Below, one piece after another: positions 49,952-60,060 of a stretch of 64,000 nt of DNA. The notes below the pieces were generated by a model. It was not told where the DNA came from. It saw only the letters and a list, made by a program, of their open reading frames with translations, and made no database searches. Origin of the DNA: Mycobacterium sp. SMC-8. Its GTDB lineage: Bacteria > Actinomycetota > Actinomycetes > Mycobacteriales > Mycobacteriaceae. Made by a program: the position numbers and the translations under genes. The stretch is taken from contig NZ_CP079865.1 of the NCBI RefSeq assembly GCF_025263565.1, positions 2,790,001-2,854,000 on the forward strand, in the 5' to 3' direction. Numbering within the stretch: the stretch's first letter is position 1; each line of letters starts with the position of its first letter.

Positions 49952-50953
49952 TCAGGTGAGCAGCACGCTGACGGCGCCGAAATAGAGCAGGATCGACAGC
50001 AGGTCCTGGGCCACCGTGGCCAGCGGTCCGGCTCCGAACGCGGGATCCCGGCCGAGTCGGTGCAACAGCCACGGCAGGCACAGCGCCACCACGGTGGACA
50101 CCGTGCCGGCGCCGACGACCGTCAACGAGACAGCCAGTGCCAGCGCAGGATTGGCCGTCATCACTGCCACCACCGGCCACATCACGGTGCCCAGCAGGAC
50201 ACCCACCGCCAGGCCGGTGAGCGCTTCCCGGGCCGCGATCCGGCGGATGCCGACACCCACACTCAAACCGCGGATCGCCAGCGTCTCGGTCTGGGTGCCG
50301 ACCGCGTCGGCCAGATACACGATGCCCGGAACGAAGTACGCGATAGCCAGGTCGGCGTTGAGATGTTCGTCGAACGCGCTCATCAGGATCGCCGAAGCCA
50401 TCGCGCCGATCAGTCCGACCACCAGCCACGGGACCCTGTGCCACAACCGTTTTCGCACCGACTCTATGCTCGTCGAGCGCGCCGATTCCACGCTGCGCAG
50501 GAAGCCGCCGAGCCTGGCGAGGTCCTCGTCGTGTTCCTGCAGCAGGACCGCGAGAAACCGGTGCGGCGTGATCAGCCCGAGGAAGCGGGCGCCGCCGTCG
50601 ACGACGGCGAGGTATGGCTCCGCTCGGTGCACGGCCTGCCACGCCGCATGCTCCTGATCGGTCTCCGGAGCAACGGTCGGCGGCGCCGCGTCCATCACAT
50701 CACGCAGACGTTGCCCGGCCGAGGCGGCCAGCACCGCCTCCAGAGTCGCGATCCCGATCAGCCGCCCGTCGGCGTCGAGCACCGCGATGGCGGCGGCACT
50801 GTCGAATCGCATCCCCCGCATGGCGGTCAGCGCTTCGCCGGCCGTGGTGTCCGGCGCGAAGGTCGGGACCTCGCGGGTGGCGAGGTGCAGCGCCCGGTCG
50901 GCCGGGCCGAGCAGATCGATCTGAGCAGGGATGACGGCCTTCGTCGGTGTCAC
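49952..50953 (-). CDS. mgtE: MgtE-family divalent cation transporter
   Basis: 333 residues. A CBS-pair domain (about 20-140) precedes a membrane domain of about five TM helices (from about residue 175: VPWLVVGLIGAMASAILM), with the MgtE pore motif DAVGTQTETLAIRGLS near 215. The usual N-terminal superhelical N-domain is missing, so this is a short MgtE. It likely moves Mg2+ or Co2+. Its start overlaps the stop of the wax ester synthase (ATGA), and it should be expressed with it from the DevR-box promoter. Confidence 0.9.
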   Translation of the reverse strand: MTPTKAVIPAQIDLLGPADRALHLATREVPTFAPDTTAGEALTAMRGMRFDSAAAIAVLDADGRLIGIATLEAVLAASAGQRLRDVMDAAPPTVAPETDQEHAAWQAVHRAEPYLAVVDGGARFLGLITPHRFLAVLLQEHDEDLARLGGFLRSVESARSTSIESVRKRLWHRVPWLVVGLIGAMASAILMSAFDEHLNADLAIAYFVPGIVYLADAVGTQTETLAIRGLSVGVGIRRIAAREALTGLAVGVLLGTVMWPVVAVMTANPALALAVSLTVVGAGTVSTVVALCLPWLLHRLGRDPAFGAGPLATVAQDLLSILLYFGAVSVLLT

Positions 50954-52329
50954 GCGTGGACCTGGCTCGGTCGTCGCGAAGCGGCCGACAGCGCGGCCAC
51001 CGCCGCGCCGATGCCCGAAGCGAGTTCATCCACGTCCGGGAAGGTGTCGAAGTCGGTGGTGATCCCGAAGACCAGCTCGTCCCCGTAGCTCAGGATCGCC
51101 ACCGCCGTCCGCAGCCGCAGCGCCATCGGTGGCACGGGAAGCATGCGCACCACGTCACGGCCCATCACCTGCAACCGGTGTTGCGGCCCCGGCACATTGG
51201 TCGCCAGCGTGACCACACCGCGTTGCGGTAACGACGTCAGCACCCGGATCGCGCGGGTGGCCAGCGCGAACGGCACGAGCTTGATCGCGGCCACCGCCGC
51301 GCTGCCGGCCTGGCGCTGACCGCCGGCCTTGACCCGGGCGAGCCGACGGTGCACGGTCCGCAGTTGCCGCACGCGGTCCGGCTCGTCCACGGGCAGGTAC
51401 GGAAGCATCATCGACACCCGGTTGTCGAGCCGGCCTGCCGCATGACCGGAGCGCACCGACACCGGAACCAGGGTGCGCAACGAATCCGGGCGCGGCTGCT
51501 CGCCGCGCCGCAGCAGGGCGGACCGGAAACTGTCGGTGATCGCGGCCAGTGCGACGTCGTTGATCGTCACGTCGAAGGCCTGACACACAGAGGCCACCTG
51601 AGCCAGAGGCACTTGCACCGCGCTGTACCGGCGCAACGTGGTGACCGGGCCGTTGAGCGAGGATGCCGAATCCCGGAGCAGGCCGCCGACGATCCCGACG
51701 GCTCCCCGCGCGGTCACCGCGGCGGTGGCGGCCACTGCCGAGACGGCGTCCCACCCGGCACGCGCCCACCGCACCGGGTTCAGCGTCGGGGTCGGCAGCG
51801 CCGGGCCGCGATCAGCGGCCTCGTGCGCGGCGCGGATCGCTCCGGCGTAGGTTTCCCCTTCGCCACCGTCGCTGAGGCCGGCGATCAGGTGCATGGCGGC
51901 GATGCCGTCCGCCAGGCAGTGGTGGACCTTCATCAGGATGGCCCACCGGGCGTCGGCCAGACCTTCGATGATCCAGGCCTGCCACAGCGGACGCTCCCGG
52001 TCCAGGCGCGGCTCCATCGCCTCCGCGGTGAACCGGAACAGTGCCGCGTCGTCGCCGGGGTGTGGGAGAGCGGCGTGGCGGATGTGGTGCTCGAGATCGA
52101 GCGCGGGATCGTTCACCCATTCCGGTGCCGACAGGTCGAACCGCTGCCGGCGCACCACCTGCCGCAGCCGGGGCACCATCAGGATCCGCTCGCTGATGGC
52201 CGCGACGATCTCGTGGAAATCAGGCACCGGACCCTCGAGGACGGACGCGGCCCCCACCGCGAGGCTGACGTGCCGATCGGCGTCCTCGGCGTCGAGGAAG
52301 CCGGCATCGAAGGCGGTCAACCGGTCCAC
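50950..52329 (-). CDS. tgs: Wax ester synthase / diacylglycerol acyltransferase
   Basis: 459 residues. The N-terminal acyltransferase half has the catalytic HHCLADG (His135/His136 region) within [14 protein letters not shown]. The C-terminal half has the WES motifs [33 protein letters not shown] and NVPGP. It makes triacylglycerol or wax esters from acyl-CoA. M. tuberculosis Tgs1 (Rv3130c) is DosR-regulated and sits near devR in the same way. Two DosR-like boxes lie in the divergent promoter shared with devR, at 37 and 60 nt. Confidence 0.94.
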   Translation of the reverse strand: MDRLTAFDAGFLDAEDADRHVSLAVGAASVLEGPVPDFHEIVAAISERILMVPRLRQVVRRQRFDLSAPEWVNDPALDLEHHIRHAALPHPGDDAALFRFTAEAMEPRLDRERPLWQAWIIEGLADARWAILMKVHHCLADGIAAMHLIAGLSDGGEGETYAGAIRAAHEAADRGPALPTPTLNPVRWARAGWDAVSAVAATAAVTARGAVGIVGGLLRDSASSLNGPVTTLRRYSAVQVPLAQVASVCQAFDVTINDVALAAITDSFRSALLRRGEQPRPDSLRTLVPVSVRSGHAAGRLDNRVSMMLPYLPVDEPDRVRQLRTVHRRLARVKAGGQRQAGSAAVAAIKLVPFALATRAIRVLTSLPQRGVVTLATNVPGPQHRLQVMGRDVVRMLPVPPMALRLRTAVAILSYGDELVFGITTDFDTFPDVDELASGIGAAVAALSAASRRPSQVHA

Positions 52330-52365
52330 AAAACAACTATCGGCCGGAACGGAACGCCGGTGGCA

Positions 52366-52379
52366 GAGTCCGAGGTCCC
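52366..52379. promoter_or_regulatory. Putative DosR/DevR box 1, divergent tgs/devR promoter
   Basis: GAGTC-CGAG-GTCCC: right half perfect, left half weak. It is 37 nt from the tgs start and 83 nt from the devR start, 23 bases from box 2. Confidence 0.5.
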
Positions 52380-52388
52380 TGCCGGTCG

Positions 52389-52402
52389 GGGACCTGCGGC
52401 CC
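52389..52402. promoter_or_regulatory. Putative DosR/DevR box 2, divergent tgs/devR promoter (autoregulation)
   Basis: GGGAC-CTGC-GGCCC, with TCG/TAG flanks as in the 20-bp consensus. It is exactly 60 nt from the tgs start at 52329 and from the devR start at 52462, so it sits at the centre of the divergent promoter. Confidence 0.8.
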
Positions 52403-52461
52403 TAGTCACCGCCCGGGACAGCGCCGAAGATCCACACCGAGGGCGGCGGAAAGGTTCTCTG

Positions 52462-53106
52462 ATGGTCCGGGTCTTCTTGGTCGACGACCACGAGGTGGTC
52501 AGGCGGGGCCTGATCGATCTGCTCAGCGCCGACCCGGCGTTGGAGGTGGTCGGCGAGGCGGGCTCCGTCTCCGAGGCGCTGGCCCGGATACCCGCCGTCT
52601 CACCGGACGTGGCGGTGCTCGACGTCCGGCTACCAGACGGCAACGGCATCGAACTGTGCCGGGAGCTGCTGTCACGGATGCCGGGGCTACGCTGCCTGAT
52701 GCTGACGTCGTTCACCTCCGACGAAGCGATGCTCGACGCGATCCTGGCCGGGGCCAGCGGATACGTGGTCAAGGACATCAAGGGCATGGATCTGGCGACA
52801 GCGATCCGGGAAGTGGGTGCGGGCCGGTCGCTGCTCGACAATCGCGCGGCCGCGGCGCTGATGTCGAAGCTGCGCAGCGCGGCCGAGCACGCGGACCCGT
52901 TGTCGGGGCTGAGCTCGCAGGAGAGGGTGCTGCTGAACCTGCTGGGGGAGGGGCTGACCAACAAGCAGATCGCGGACCGGATGTTCCTGGCGGAGAAGAC
53001 GGTGAAGAACTACGTGTCGCGGCTTCTCACCAAACTGGGCATGGAGCGCCGCACCCAGGCCGCGGCGTTCGTATCCCGCCTCGACCGCGCCGAGCGGGGT
53101 TTCTAG
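52462..53106 (+). CDS. devR: Hypoxia response regulator DevR/DosR
   Basis: 214 residues (217 in M. tuberculosis). The receiver domain has Asp8/Asp9, phospho-acceptor Asp54 (VLDVRLPDG), Thr82 and Lys104. The C-terminal NarL-type HTH (about 148-208, [20 protein letters not shown]) keeps Lys179, Lys182 and Asn183, the DNA-contacting residues of M. tuberculosis DosR. It is transcribed alone, away from both sensor kinases, and opposite the wax ester synthase. An intrinsic terminator follows within 10 bases. Confidence 0.97.
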   Translation: MVRVFLVDDHEVVRRGLIDLLSADPALEVVGEAGSVSEALARIPAVSPDVAVLDVRLPDGNGIELCRELLSRMPGLRCLMLTSFTSDEAMLDAILAGASGYVVKDIKGMDLATAIREVGAGRSLLDNRAAAALMSKLRSAAEHADPLSGLSSQERVLLNLLGEGLTNKQIADRMFLAEKTVKNYVSRLLTKLGMERRTQAAAFVSRLDRAERGF

Positions 53107-53110
53107 CCCG

Positions 53111-53148
53111 GCGCCGCGGCCCCGGTCGCCGACCGGCGGCGCAGATTT
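53111..53148 (+). terminator. Intrinsic terminator of devR
   Basis: Outer stem GCGCCG/CGGCGC (53111-53116 with 53137-53142) and inner stem CCGGTC/GACCGG around a GCC loop, followed by AGATTTTG. It closes the devR transcript before the ribosomal operon. Confidence 0.55.
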
Positions 53149-53175
53149 TGGGCGAGCGCTCTTGGCGAGTACCAT
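53148..53175 (+). promoter_or_regulatory. Candidate promoter of the infA ribosomal operon
   Basis: TTGGGC (53148-53153), a 16-bp spacer and TACCAT (53170-53175) resemble SigA -35 and -10 boxes. It would leave a leader of roughly 160 nt before infA. The evidence is sequence only. Confidence 0.35.
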
Positions 53176-53343
53176 GGATCAACGGTGCGGCTTCCGCGCC
53201 GACTTTTTGCGTGCCCCATCGGGAACCTTCGCCTTCGAGCGGGAATTCCCCGGATCCGGCCCACGTTGTCAAGTCGGACCGAAGGCTGCGCCGAAGAGGC
53301 CAGCAAAGCCGGTACGAAACGAAAGCAAGGATCGTTACAAAGT

Positions 53344-53565
53344 ATGGCCAAAAAAGACGGTGCCATAGAGGTTGAGGGTCGTGTCGTCGAACCCCTGCCC
53401 AATGCGATGTTCCGCATTGAGCTGGAGAACGGACACAAGGTCCTCGCCCACATCAGCGGAAAGATGCGGCAGCACTACATCCGTATCCTCCCCGAGGACC
53501 GTGTGGTGGTGGAGTTGTCTCCCTACGACCTGTCCCGTGGCCGCATCGTGTACCGCTACAAGTAA
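53344..53565 (+). CDS. infA: Translation initiation factor IF-1
   Basis: 73 residues, the usual length. The S1/OB fold has [20 protein letters not shown] and [15 protein letters not shown]-1 occupies the ribosomal A site during initiation. It is the first gene of the mycobacterial alpha operon, 47 bases before rpmJ, with a leader of about 230 bases after devR. Confidence 0.98.
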
Positions 53566-53612
53566 GCCCCGAAGACCACCGAAGAACCACGAGAAGAAGG
53601 ATCGACACAGCC

Positions 53613-53726
53613 GTGAAGGTGAACCCGAGCGTCAAGCCGATCTGCGACAAGTGCAGGGTGATCCGCCGGCATGGGCGGGTCATGGTGATCTGCTCCGATC
53701 CCCGTCACAAGCAGCGGCAAGGCTAG
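53613..53726 (+). CDS. rpmJ: 50S ribosomal protein L36 (zinc form)
   Basis: 37 residues from GTG 53613. It has CDKC (Cys11, Cys14), Cys27 and His32 (ICSDPRHKQ), so it is the zinc-binding C+ form. A gap of 194 bases without any visible feature separates it from rpsM. Confidence 0.97.
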
Positions 53727-53920
53727 TCACGCAGCCGAGCAGTAGCAGTACCCACAACTGAATGATGACCTCCCAGCACCACTGAGCGGCATACGGTCGC
53801 TCGATATCGATGAGCGCTTGCGCGAAGAGCATCGATAACGTCCGGAACGGAGGCCGGACCCCGGGTCAACCCGGGAACGGACTGGGATCAGACCTCCGCA
53901 GAACTCGAGGAATGGCACAT

Positions 53921-54295
53921 ATGGCCCGTCTTATGGGCGTCGACCTCCCGCGCGACAAGCGCATGGAGATCGCTTTGACATATATCTACGGCATCGGCCG
54001 CACGCGGTCCCAGGAGATCCTGGAAGCCACCGGCATCAGCCGGGACATGCGCACCAAGGACCTGACCGACGATCAGGTGACGCAGCTGCGCGACTACATC
54101 GAGGGCAACCTCAAGGTGGAGGGCGATCTGCGCCGCGAGGTGCAGGCCGACATCCGCCGCAAGATCGAGATCGGCTGCTACCAGGGCCTGCGGCACCGCC
54201 GTGGCCTGCCGGTGCGCGGCCAGCGCACCAAGACCAACGCGCGTACCCGCAAGGGCCCCAAGCGCACCATCGCCGGCAAGAAGAAGGCCAGGTAA
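53921..54295 (+). CDS. rpsM: 30S ribosomal protein S13
   Basis: 124 residues. ATG 53921 is preferred; an in-frame ATG at 53912 overlaps its own GAGGA site. It has the S13 helix-turn motif [13 protein letters not shown] and [20 protein letters not shown], with a Lys-rich tail that contacts the P-site tRNA. It is followed 6 nt later by rpsK. Confidence 0.98.
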   Translation: MARLMGVDLPRDKRMEIALTYIYGIGRTRSQEILEATGISRDMRTKDLTDDQVTQLRDYIEGNLKVEGDLRREVQADIRRKIEIGCYQGLRHRRGLPVRGQRTKTNARTRKGPKRTIAGKKKAR

Positions 54296-54301
54296 CCCCG
54301 G

Positions 54302-54712
54302 ATGGCACAGGCAAAGAAGGGCGCCCCCAAGAAGGGGCAGAAGACCCGTCGCAGGGAAAAGAAGAACGTCCCGCACGGCGCAGCCCACATCAAGAGCACG
54401 TTCAACAACACCATCGTGTCCATCACCGACCCCCAGGGCAACGTCATCGCCTGGGCGTCCTCGGGGCACGTCGGCTTCAAGGGGTCGCGTAAGTCCACCC
54501 CGTTCGCCGCGCAGCTGGCCGCCGAGAACGCGGCCCGCAAGGCGCAGGAGCACGGCGTCAAGAAGGTCGACGTCTTCGTCAAGGGCCCGGGCTCGGGCCG
54601 TGAGACCGCCATCCGCTCGCTGCAGGCGGCCGGCCTCGAGGTCGGTGCGATCTCCGATGTCACCCCGCAGCCGCACAACGGTTGCCGTCCGCCCAAGCGG
54701 CGCCGGGTCTAG
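54302..54712 (+). CDS. rpsK: 30S ribosomal protein S11
   Basis: 136 residues. A basic N-terminus precedes [29 protein letters not shown] and the C-terminal [13 protein letters not shown]. It forms part of the 30S platform and the mRNA exit. Confidence 0.98.
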   Translation: MAQAKKGAPKKGQKTRRREKKNVPHGAAHIKSTFNNTIVSITDPQGNVIAWASSGHVGFKGSRKSTPFAAQLAAENAARKAQEHGVKKVDVFVKGPGSGRETAIRSLQAAGLEVGAISDVTPQPHNGCRPPKRRRV

Positions 54713-54731
54713 GAAAGGGAGTTAGAGACTC

Positions 54732-55337
54732 ATGGCTCGTTACACCGGACCCGTCACCCGCAAGTCGCGCCGCCTCGGCGTCGACCTGGTCGGCGGAGAT
54801 CAGTCCTTCGAGAAGCGCCCCTACCCGCCCGGCCAGCACGGCCGCGCGCGGATCAAGGAGAGCGAGTACCGCACCCAGCTGCAGGAGAAGCAGAAGGCCC
54901 GCTTCACCTACGGCGTCATGGAGAAGCAGTTCCGTCGCTACTACGAGGAGGCCAACCGCCTCCCCGGCAAGACCGGTGACAACCTGCTCCGCATCCTGGA
55001 GAGCCGTCTGGACAACGTCGTGTACCGCGCCGGCCTGGCCCGCACCCGCCGCATGGCGCGTCAGCTGGTCAGCCACGGTCACTTCACCGTCAACGGCGTG
55101 AAGGTCGACGTGCCCAGCTACCGGGTGTCGCAGTACGACATCATCGACGTCAAGGACAAGTCGCTGAACACGCTGCCGTTCGAGGTGGCGCGGCAGACCG
55201 CCGGCGAGCGTCCGATCCCGGGCTGGCTGCAGGTCGTCGGCGAGCGTCAGCGCATCCTCGTGCACCAGCTGCCCGAGCGCGCGCAGATCGACGTGCCGCT
55301 CACCGAGCAGCTAATCGTCGAGCTGTACTCGAAGTAG
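54732..55337 (+). CDS. rpsD: 30S ribosomal protein S4 (non-zinc form)
   Basis: 201 residues. It starts MARYTGPVTRKSRRLGVDL and lacks the N-terminal cysteines of zinc-type S4, so it is the C- form. The S4 RNA-binding domain has LDNVVYRAGLARTRRMARQ and GHFTVNGVKVDVPSYRV. It nucleates 30S assembly. The last bases are followed by a strong hairpin before rpoA. Confidence 0.98.
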   Translation: MARYTGPVTRKSRRLGVDLVGGDQSFEKRPYPPGQHGRARIKESEYRTQLQEKQKARFTYGVMEKQFRRYYEEANRLPGKTGDNLLRILESRLDNVVYRAGLARTRRMARQLVSHGHFTVNGVKVDVPSYRVSQYDIIDVKDKSLNTLPFEVARQTAGERPIPGWLQVVGERQRILVHQLPERAQIDVPLTEQLIVELYSK

Positions 55338-55341
55338 TCAC

Positions 55342-55370
55342 CCTGACCCCGGAATCCACCGGGGCTCAGG
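55342..55370 (+). other. Intercistronic hairpin between rpsD and rpoA
   Basis: CCTGA-CCCCGG, a 6-nt loop, then CCGGGG-C-TCAGG: 11 pairs with one bulged C. No U-tract follows, so it is more likely an RNA processing, stability or attenuation element than a full terminator. Confidence 0.6.
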
Positions 55371-55378
55371 CCACTTAA

Positions 55379-56473
<1,095 letters not shown>

Positions 56474-56483
56474 GAAGTCCGTC

Positions 56484-56509
56484 CCGGTCCTACCTGATAC
56501 GGGGACCGG
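56484..56509 (+). other. Intercistronic hairpin between rpoA and rplQ
   Basis: Stem CCGGTCC/GGACCGG (7 bp, 56484-56490 with 56503-56509) and a 12-nt loop. No U-tract is present. Confidence 0.45.
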
Positions 56510-56530
56510 CCCCATTTAGGAGATAGCGCA

Positions 56531-57118
56531 ATGCCCAAGCCCACCAAGGGTCCTCGCCTCGGCGGGTCGTCCTCGCACCAGAAGGCGCTGCTGGCCAATC
56601 TGGCCACCTCGCTGTTCGAGCACGGCCGCATCAAGACGACCGAGCCGAAGGCACGGGCGCTGCGTCCGTACGCGGAGAAGCTCATCACCCACGCCAAGAA
56701 GGGCACGCTGCACAACCGGCGTGAGGTGATGAAGAAGATCCGCGACAAGGACATCGTGCATGTCCTGTTCGCCGAGATCGGGCCGTTCTTCGCCGACCGC
56801 AACGGCGGCTACACCCGCATCATCAAGGTCGAGAACCGCAAGGGCGACAACGCCCCCATGGCGGTCATCGAGCTGGTGCGGGAGAAGACCGTCACCTCCG
56901 AGGCGAACCGTGCGCGTCGCGCGGACGCGGCGCAAAAGGTGGCCGCGGCTGCCGCGCCGCAGGCCGCGGTCGAGCCCGAGGCAGCCGAAGGCCCGGCCGC
57001 CGAGGAGGAGACCGTCGAAGAGGTCAAGCCAGAAGACGCCGCGATCGAGGAGGCTCAGGAAGCTGAAGCCGCCGAAGAGGTCGCCGAAGCCGAAGCCGAG
57101 GATGACAACAAGTCCTGA
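56531..57118 (+). CDS. rplQ: 50S ribosomal protein L17 with acidic C-terminal extension
   Basis: 195 residues; the core L17 domain (about 1-120) has [18 protein letters not shown] and TKPKAxxLRPYAEK-type sequence. The remaining ~75 residues are Ala/Glu-rich ([20 protein letters not shown]), the long tail seen in mycobacterial L17. The truA gene follows, possibly overlapping. Confidence 0.97.
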   Translation: MPKPTKGPRLGGSSSHQKALLANLATSLFEHGRIKTTEPKARALRPYAEKLITHAKKGTLHNRREVMKKIRDKDIVHVLFAEIGPFFADRNGGYTRIIKVENRKGDNAPMAVIELVREKTVTSEANRARRADAAQKVAAAAAPQAAVEPEAAEGPAAEEETVEEVKPEDAAIEEAQEAEAAEEVAEAEAEDDNKS

Positions 57119-58004
57119 CGACAACGTCGTGAGCATGCCCGCCATCGATTTCGGTGGCGGGCATGTTCGTTTACGCCTCGACATCGCCTACGACGGCACC
57201 GAGTTCGCCGGCTGGGCGACACAAACCGGACAGCGCACCGTCGCGGGCGCGATCGACGACGCGCTGTCCACGGTGTTCCGGGCACCGGTGGTCACCCGTG
57301 CCGCGGGGCGCACCGATTCCGGGGTGCACGCCACCGGGCAGGTCGCCCACGTCGACGTGCCCGCCGACGCGCTGCCGCACGCCTCCCCGCGCACCCGCCG
57401 TCCAGGGGAGCCCGAGTTCGGGCCACTGGTCCGCCGATTGGGACGGATGCTGCCCGAGGATGTACGCGTGCGCGAGATAACCCGCGCCGCACCTGGATTC
57501 GACGCTCGGTTCTCGGCGCTGCGTCGCCACTACGTCTATCGGTTGACGACGGCGCCGTACGGCGCCGAGCCGCACGAGACCCGGTTCGTCACCGCGTGGC
57601 CGCGGCCGCTCGATGTGGCGGCGATGTCCGCCGCCGCCCGGGAGTTGTTGGGGCTGCACGACTTCGCCGCGTTCTGCCGCCACCGGGAAGGGGCGACGAC
57701 AATCCGGGAACTGCAGCGGCTGGACTGCGAACGCGACGGCGACCGGATCGCCGTGCATGTCAGCGCCGACGCGTTCTGTTGGAACATGGTGCGTTCACTG
57801 GTGGGCGCGCTGCTGGCTGTCGGGGAGCACCGCCGCGACCCGGCGTGGTGCGCGGCACTGTTGGATTCGGCGCGACGCTCCAGCGATTTCGCCGCGGCGC
57901 CGGCGCGGGGCCTGACGCTCGTCGGTGTCGACTATCCGCCCGACGCCGAGCTTGCGGCCCGCAACCTGGTGACCCGGGACCTGCGTACCGCCGACGAGCT
58001 GTAG
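57102..58004 (+). CDS. truA: tRNA pseudouridine(38-40) synthase TruA
   Basis: 300 residues if it starts at ATG 57102, which overlaps rplQ and gives an N-terminal length close to the M. tuberculosis protein. GTG 57129 and ATG 57135 are alternatives, and no strong ribosome site decides. It has [19 protein letters not shown], the catalytic Asp in [14 protein letters not shown] and [16 protein letters not shown]. It modifies anticodon-stem uridines. It is the last gene of the ribosomal run and converges on the first cutinase with no gap. Confidence 0.95.
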   Translation: MTTSPDDNVVSMPAIDFGGGHVRLRLDIAYDGTEFAGWATQTGQRTVAGAIDDALSTVFRAPVVTRAAGRTDSGVHATGQVAHVDVPADALPHASPRTRRPGEPEFGPLVRRLGRMLPEDVRVREITRAAPGFDARFSALRRHYVYRLTTAPYGAEPHETRFVTAWPRPLDVAAMSAAARELLGLHDFAAFCRHREGATTIRELQRLDCERDGDRIAVHVSADAFCWNMVRSLVGALLAVGEHRRDPAWCAALLDSARRSSDFAAAPARGLTLVGVDYPPDAELAARNLVTRDLRTADEL

Positions 58005-58667
58005 CTACAGTCGGCCCACGATGAAGTCGGCGGCCTGGTTCACCATGCCCGCGCCGATGTAGGCGGGGGCCAGATGCGCGGGCCAGTAGTCCTGCCAGTT
58101 CTCCGGAGCGGTCGGATTGCAGATCGGATCGTCGCCGTGGCACAGCTCGATGATCCGGTCGCGCAGCGCCGGGTTGGTGAAGTTCGCGATCGGCCCGACC
58201 CACTGACTGCCGTTACCGAACAGCGCGACGGCGGCGATGTGCCGATCGACACCGTCGGGCAGCGGGCTCTTGAAGCCGAACGCGGCGATCGGGACCGCGA
58301 CCACCACGTCGGTGACTGCCGCGCCCAGTGAATAGCCGCCCAGCACCAGTCGGGTGTCGGGGCAGTTGCCGGCCATGTACTGGATGCGTTGGCTCATGTC
58401 ATTGGCGCCGATGTCGACCTCGGTGTCGGCGGGATACTTCACCGCGTAAAGGTCGATGTCCTTGCCGGTCTTGTTGCGCAGCGCGCTGACCAGCGCGTTG
58501 CCGATCTGGCCGGCGCCGGGCGACTCGATGCGGCCGCGGGCGAAGATCAGCTCGGCCTCGGGGCAGGACTGTGCCGACGCGAGCGGGGGCGCAACGAACG
58601 AGGCTGCGGTGAAGAGGAGCGCAGCCGTGGCCGACAGGACCCGTAATTTTCGCAGCTGACGAATCAC
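58005..58667 (-). CDS. Secreted cutinase-like protein (CULP) 1
   Basis: About 220 residues from GTG 58667. A signal peptide (LSATAALLFTAASFVAPPLASA) is followed by the mature start SCPEAELIFARGR. The nucleophile Ser is in GYSLGAAV, the Asp in CHGDDPICNP and the His in YWPAHLAPAY, with disulfide cysteines as in cutinases. It probably acts on lipids or esters outside the cell. It is the most divergent of three tandem cutinases (GRIE instead of GTSE, GYSLG instead of GYSQG). Confidence 0.9.
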   Translation of the reverse strand: MIRQLRKLRVLSATAALLFTAASFVAPPLASAQSCPEAELIFARGRIESPGAGQIGNALVSALRNKTGKDIDLYAVKYPADTEVDIGANDMSQRIQYMAGNCPDTRLVLGGYSLGAAVTDVVVAVPIAAFGFKSPLPDGVDRHIAAVALFGNGSQWVGPIANFTNPALRDRIIELCHGDDPICNPTAPENWQDYWPAHLAPAYIGAGMVNQAADFIVGRL

Positions 58668-58695
58668 CGTGTTGATCTTAATCGGCCGCGGCCGT

Positions 58696-59361
58696 TCAGA
58701 CCCGGCCAGCGGCGAAACCGGCGGCCTGGCCGATGAGCGGGGAACGCTCGTAGCTGGTGTGGGCAAACGGGTTGCGGCCCCCGGAACAGATCGGATCACC
58801 GTCGGCGCACAGGTCGATTGCCTTACCGGCGAACACTCCGCGGCCCGAAACCGGACTTCCGAACTTGGCAGACGGGTTGCCGAATACCGCGACGGCCGCG
58901 ACGTTGCCGCCCAGTCCCGCCGGCAGCGGAGGCGCCGAGCCGATGGTGCCGATCCGGTCGCCGAGCGGCGGCACCCCGGCAAGCATCGCGACGACCGCCG
59001 CGCCCTGCGAGTAGCCGCCGAGCACGATGCGGGTGTTCGGGCACTGGGCCGCCATGAAGGCGATACGTCCGGTGGCGTCGGTGGCGCCACTGGCCGTGTT
59101 CAGGAAGTCGTAGCTGGCGGGATAGTTCACGCCGTAGGTGCCCACGGTCCTACCGCCTAGCTGGTTGCGCAGGGTGTCGGCGAGCGCCTGGCCGACCCGC
59201 CCCACGCCGGGCGGCTCACTGGTACCGCGGGCGAAGACCACCTCGACGTCGGGGCACGGCTGAGCAGAAGCCGTTCCGGCGGGAAGGACCACGGCGGCCA
59301 AGAAGGCCATCACGGCAGCGGCGGCCGCCAGCATCGGGCGGCTCAGTCGATCGGAAAGCAC
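58696..59361 (-). CDS. Secreted cutinase-like protein (CULP) 2
   Basis: 221 residues from GTG 59361. Signal peptide (AAAAVMAFLAAVVLPAG), then PCPDVEVVFARGTSEPPGVG, Ser in GYSQGAAVV, Asp in DGDPICSGG and His in FAHTSY. This is the full cutinase triad and disulfide pattern. In M. tuberculosis two cutinases lie between truA and eccB4; here there are three. Confidence 0.93.
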   Translation of the reverse strand: MLSDRLSRPMLAAAAAVMAFLAAVVLPAGTASAQPCPDVEVVFARGTSEPPGVGRVGQALADTLRNQLGGRTVGTYGVNYPASYDFLNTASGATDATGRIAFMAAQCPNTRIVLGGYSQGAAVVAMLAGVPPLGDRIGTIGSAPPLPAGLGGNVAAVAVFGNPSAKFGSPVSGRGVFAGKAIDLCADGDPICSGGRNPFAHTSYERSPLIGQAAGFAAGRV

Positions 59362-59385
59362 AAGACACGGTAACGCATAGCTGTG

Positions 59386-60051
59386 TTAAACAAGTCCGGC
59401 TACGAACGCCGCGGCCCGGTCCGTGAGCCCGACGGGCCCGTAGTTGCTGTGCGCGGCGATCACGTTTCCGTTCGAACACACCGGATCCCCGACGTTGCAC
59501 AGGTCGATGGACCGCGAGCCCCACACCGGGCTCGCGGTGATCGGCAGACCCACCTTGGCCGACGGGTTGCCGAAGACGGCGATGGCGGCGACGAAATCCG
59601 GCGCGTTTGGCGGCAGCGGTGCGGTGAACCCGACCGCCGGGATCGGGACTGCGGCGATCACGTCGACCACCGCGGCGCCCTGCGAATAGCCGCCGAGCAC
59701 CAGTCGGGTCTGCGGGCAGTTGGCCATCATGTACTGGATGTGCAGGCTGGCGTCGTTGGCGCCCGCCGCCGCGGCAAGGAAGTCGAAGCTCGCCGGGTAG
59801 TTGACGGCGTAGGCGCCCACCGAGCGGCCCCCGACGCGGTCACGCAGCGCGTCGACGAACGCCGCACCCACCCGGCCTAGGCCGGCGGGCTCGTCGGTGC
59901 CGCGGGCGAAGACGACCTCGATGTCGGGACATCCCTGCGCATGGGCCACCGGCAAGCGGCCGGGCGTCCCGGCCAGGGCTGCTACGGCCAGCAGCACGGC
60001 CGCGAGCACCGACGTCAGCCGGCGCCGCCGGAGATCAAGATCGATCATCAC
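59386..60051 (-). CDS. Secreted cutinase-like protein (CULP) 3
   Basis: 221 residues from GTG 60051 or ATG 60048. Signal sequence (LTSVLAAVLLAVAALAG), then GCPDIEVVFARGTDEPAGLG, Ser in GYSQGAAVVDV, Asp in NVGDPVCSNG and His in IAAHSNY. It is similar to cutinase 2, so these are tandem duplicates. Confidence 0.93.
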   Translation of the reverse strand: MMIDLDLRRRRLTSVLAAVLLAVAALAGTPGRLPVAHAQGCPDIEVVFARGTDEPAGLGRVGAAFVDALRDRVGGRSVGAYAVNYPASFDFLAAAAGANDASLHIQYMMANCPQTRLVLGGYSQGAAVVDVIAAVPIPAVGFTAPLPPNAPDFVAAIAVFGNPSAKVGLPITASPVWGSRSIDLCNVGDPVCSNGNVIAAHSNYGPVGLTDRAAAFVAGLV

Positions 60052-60060
60052 GTGGCGATG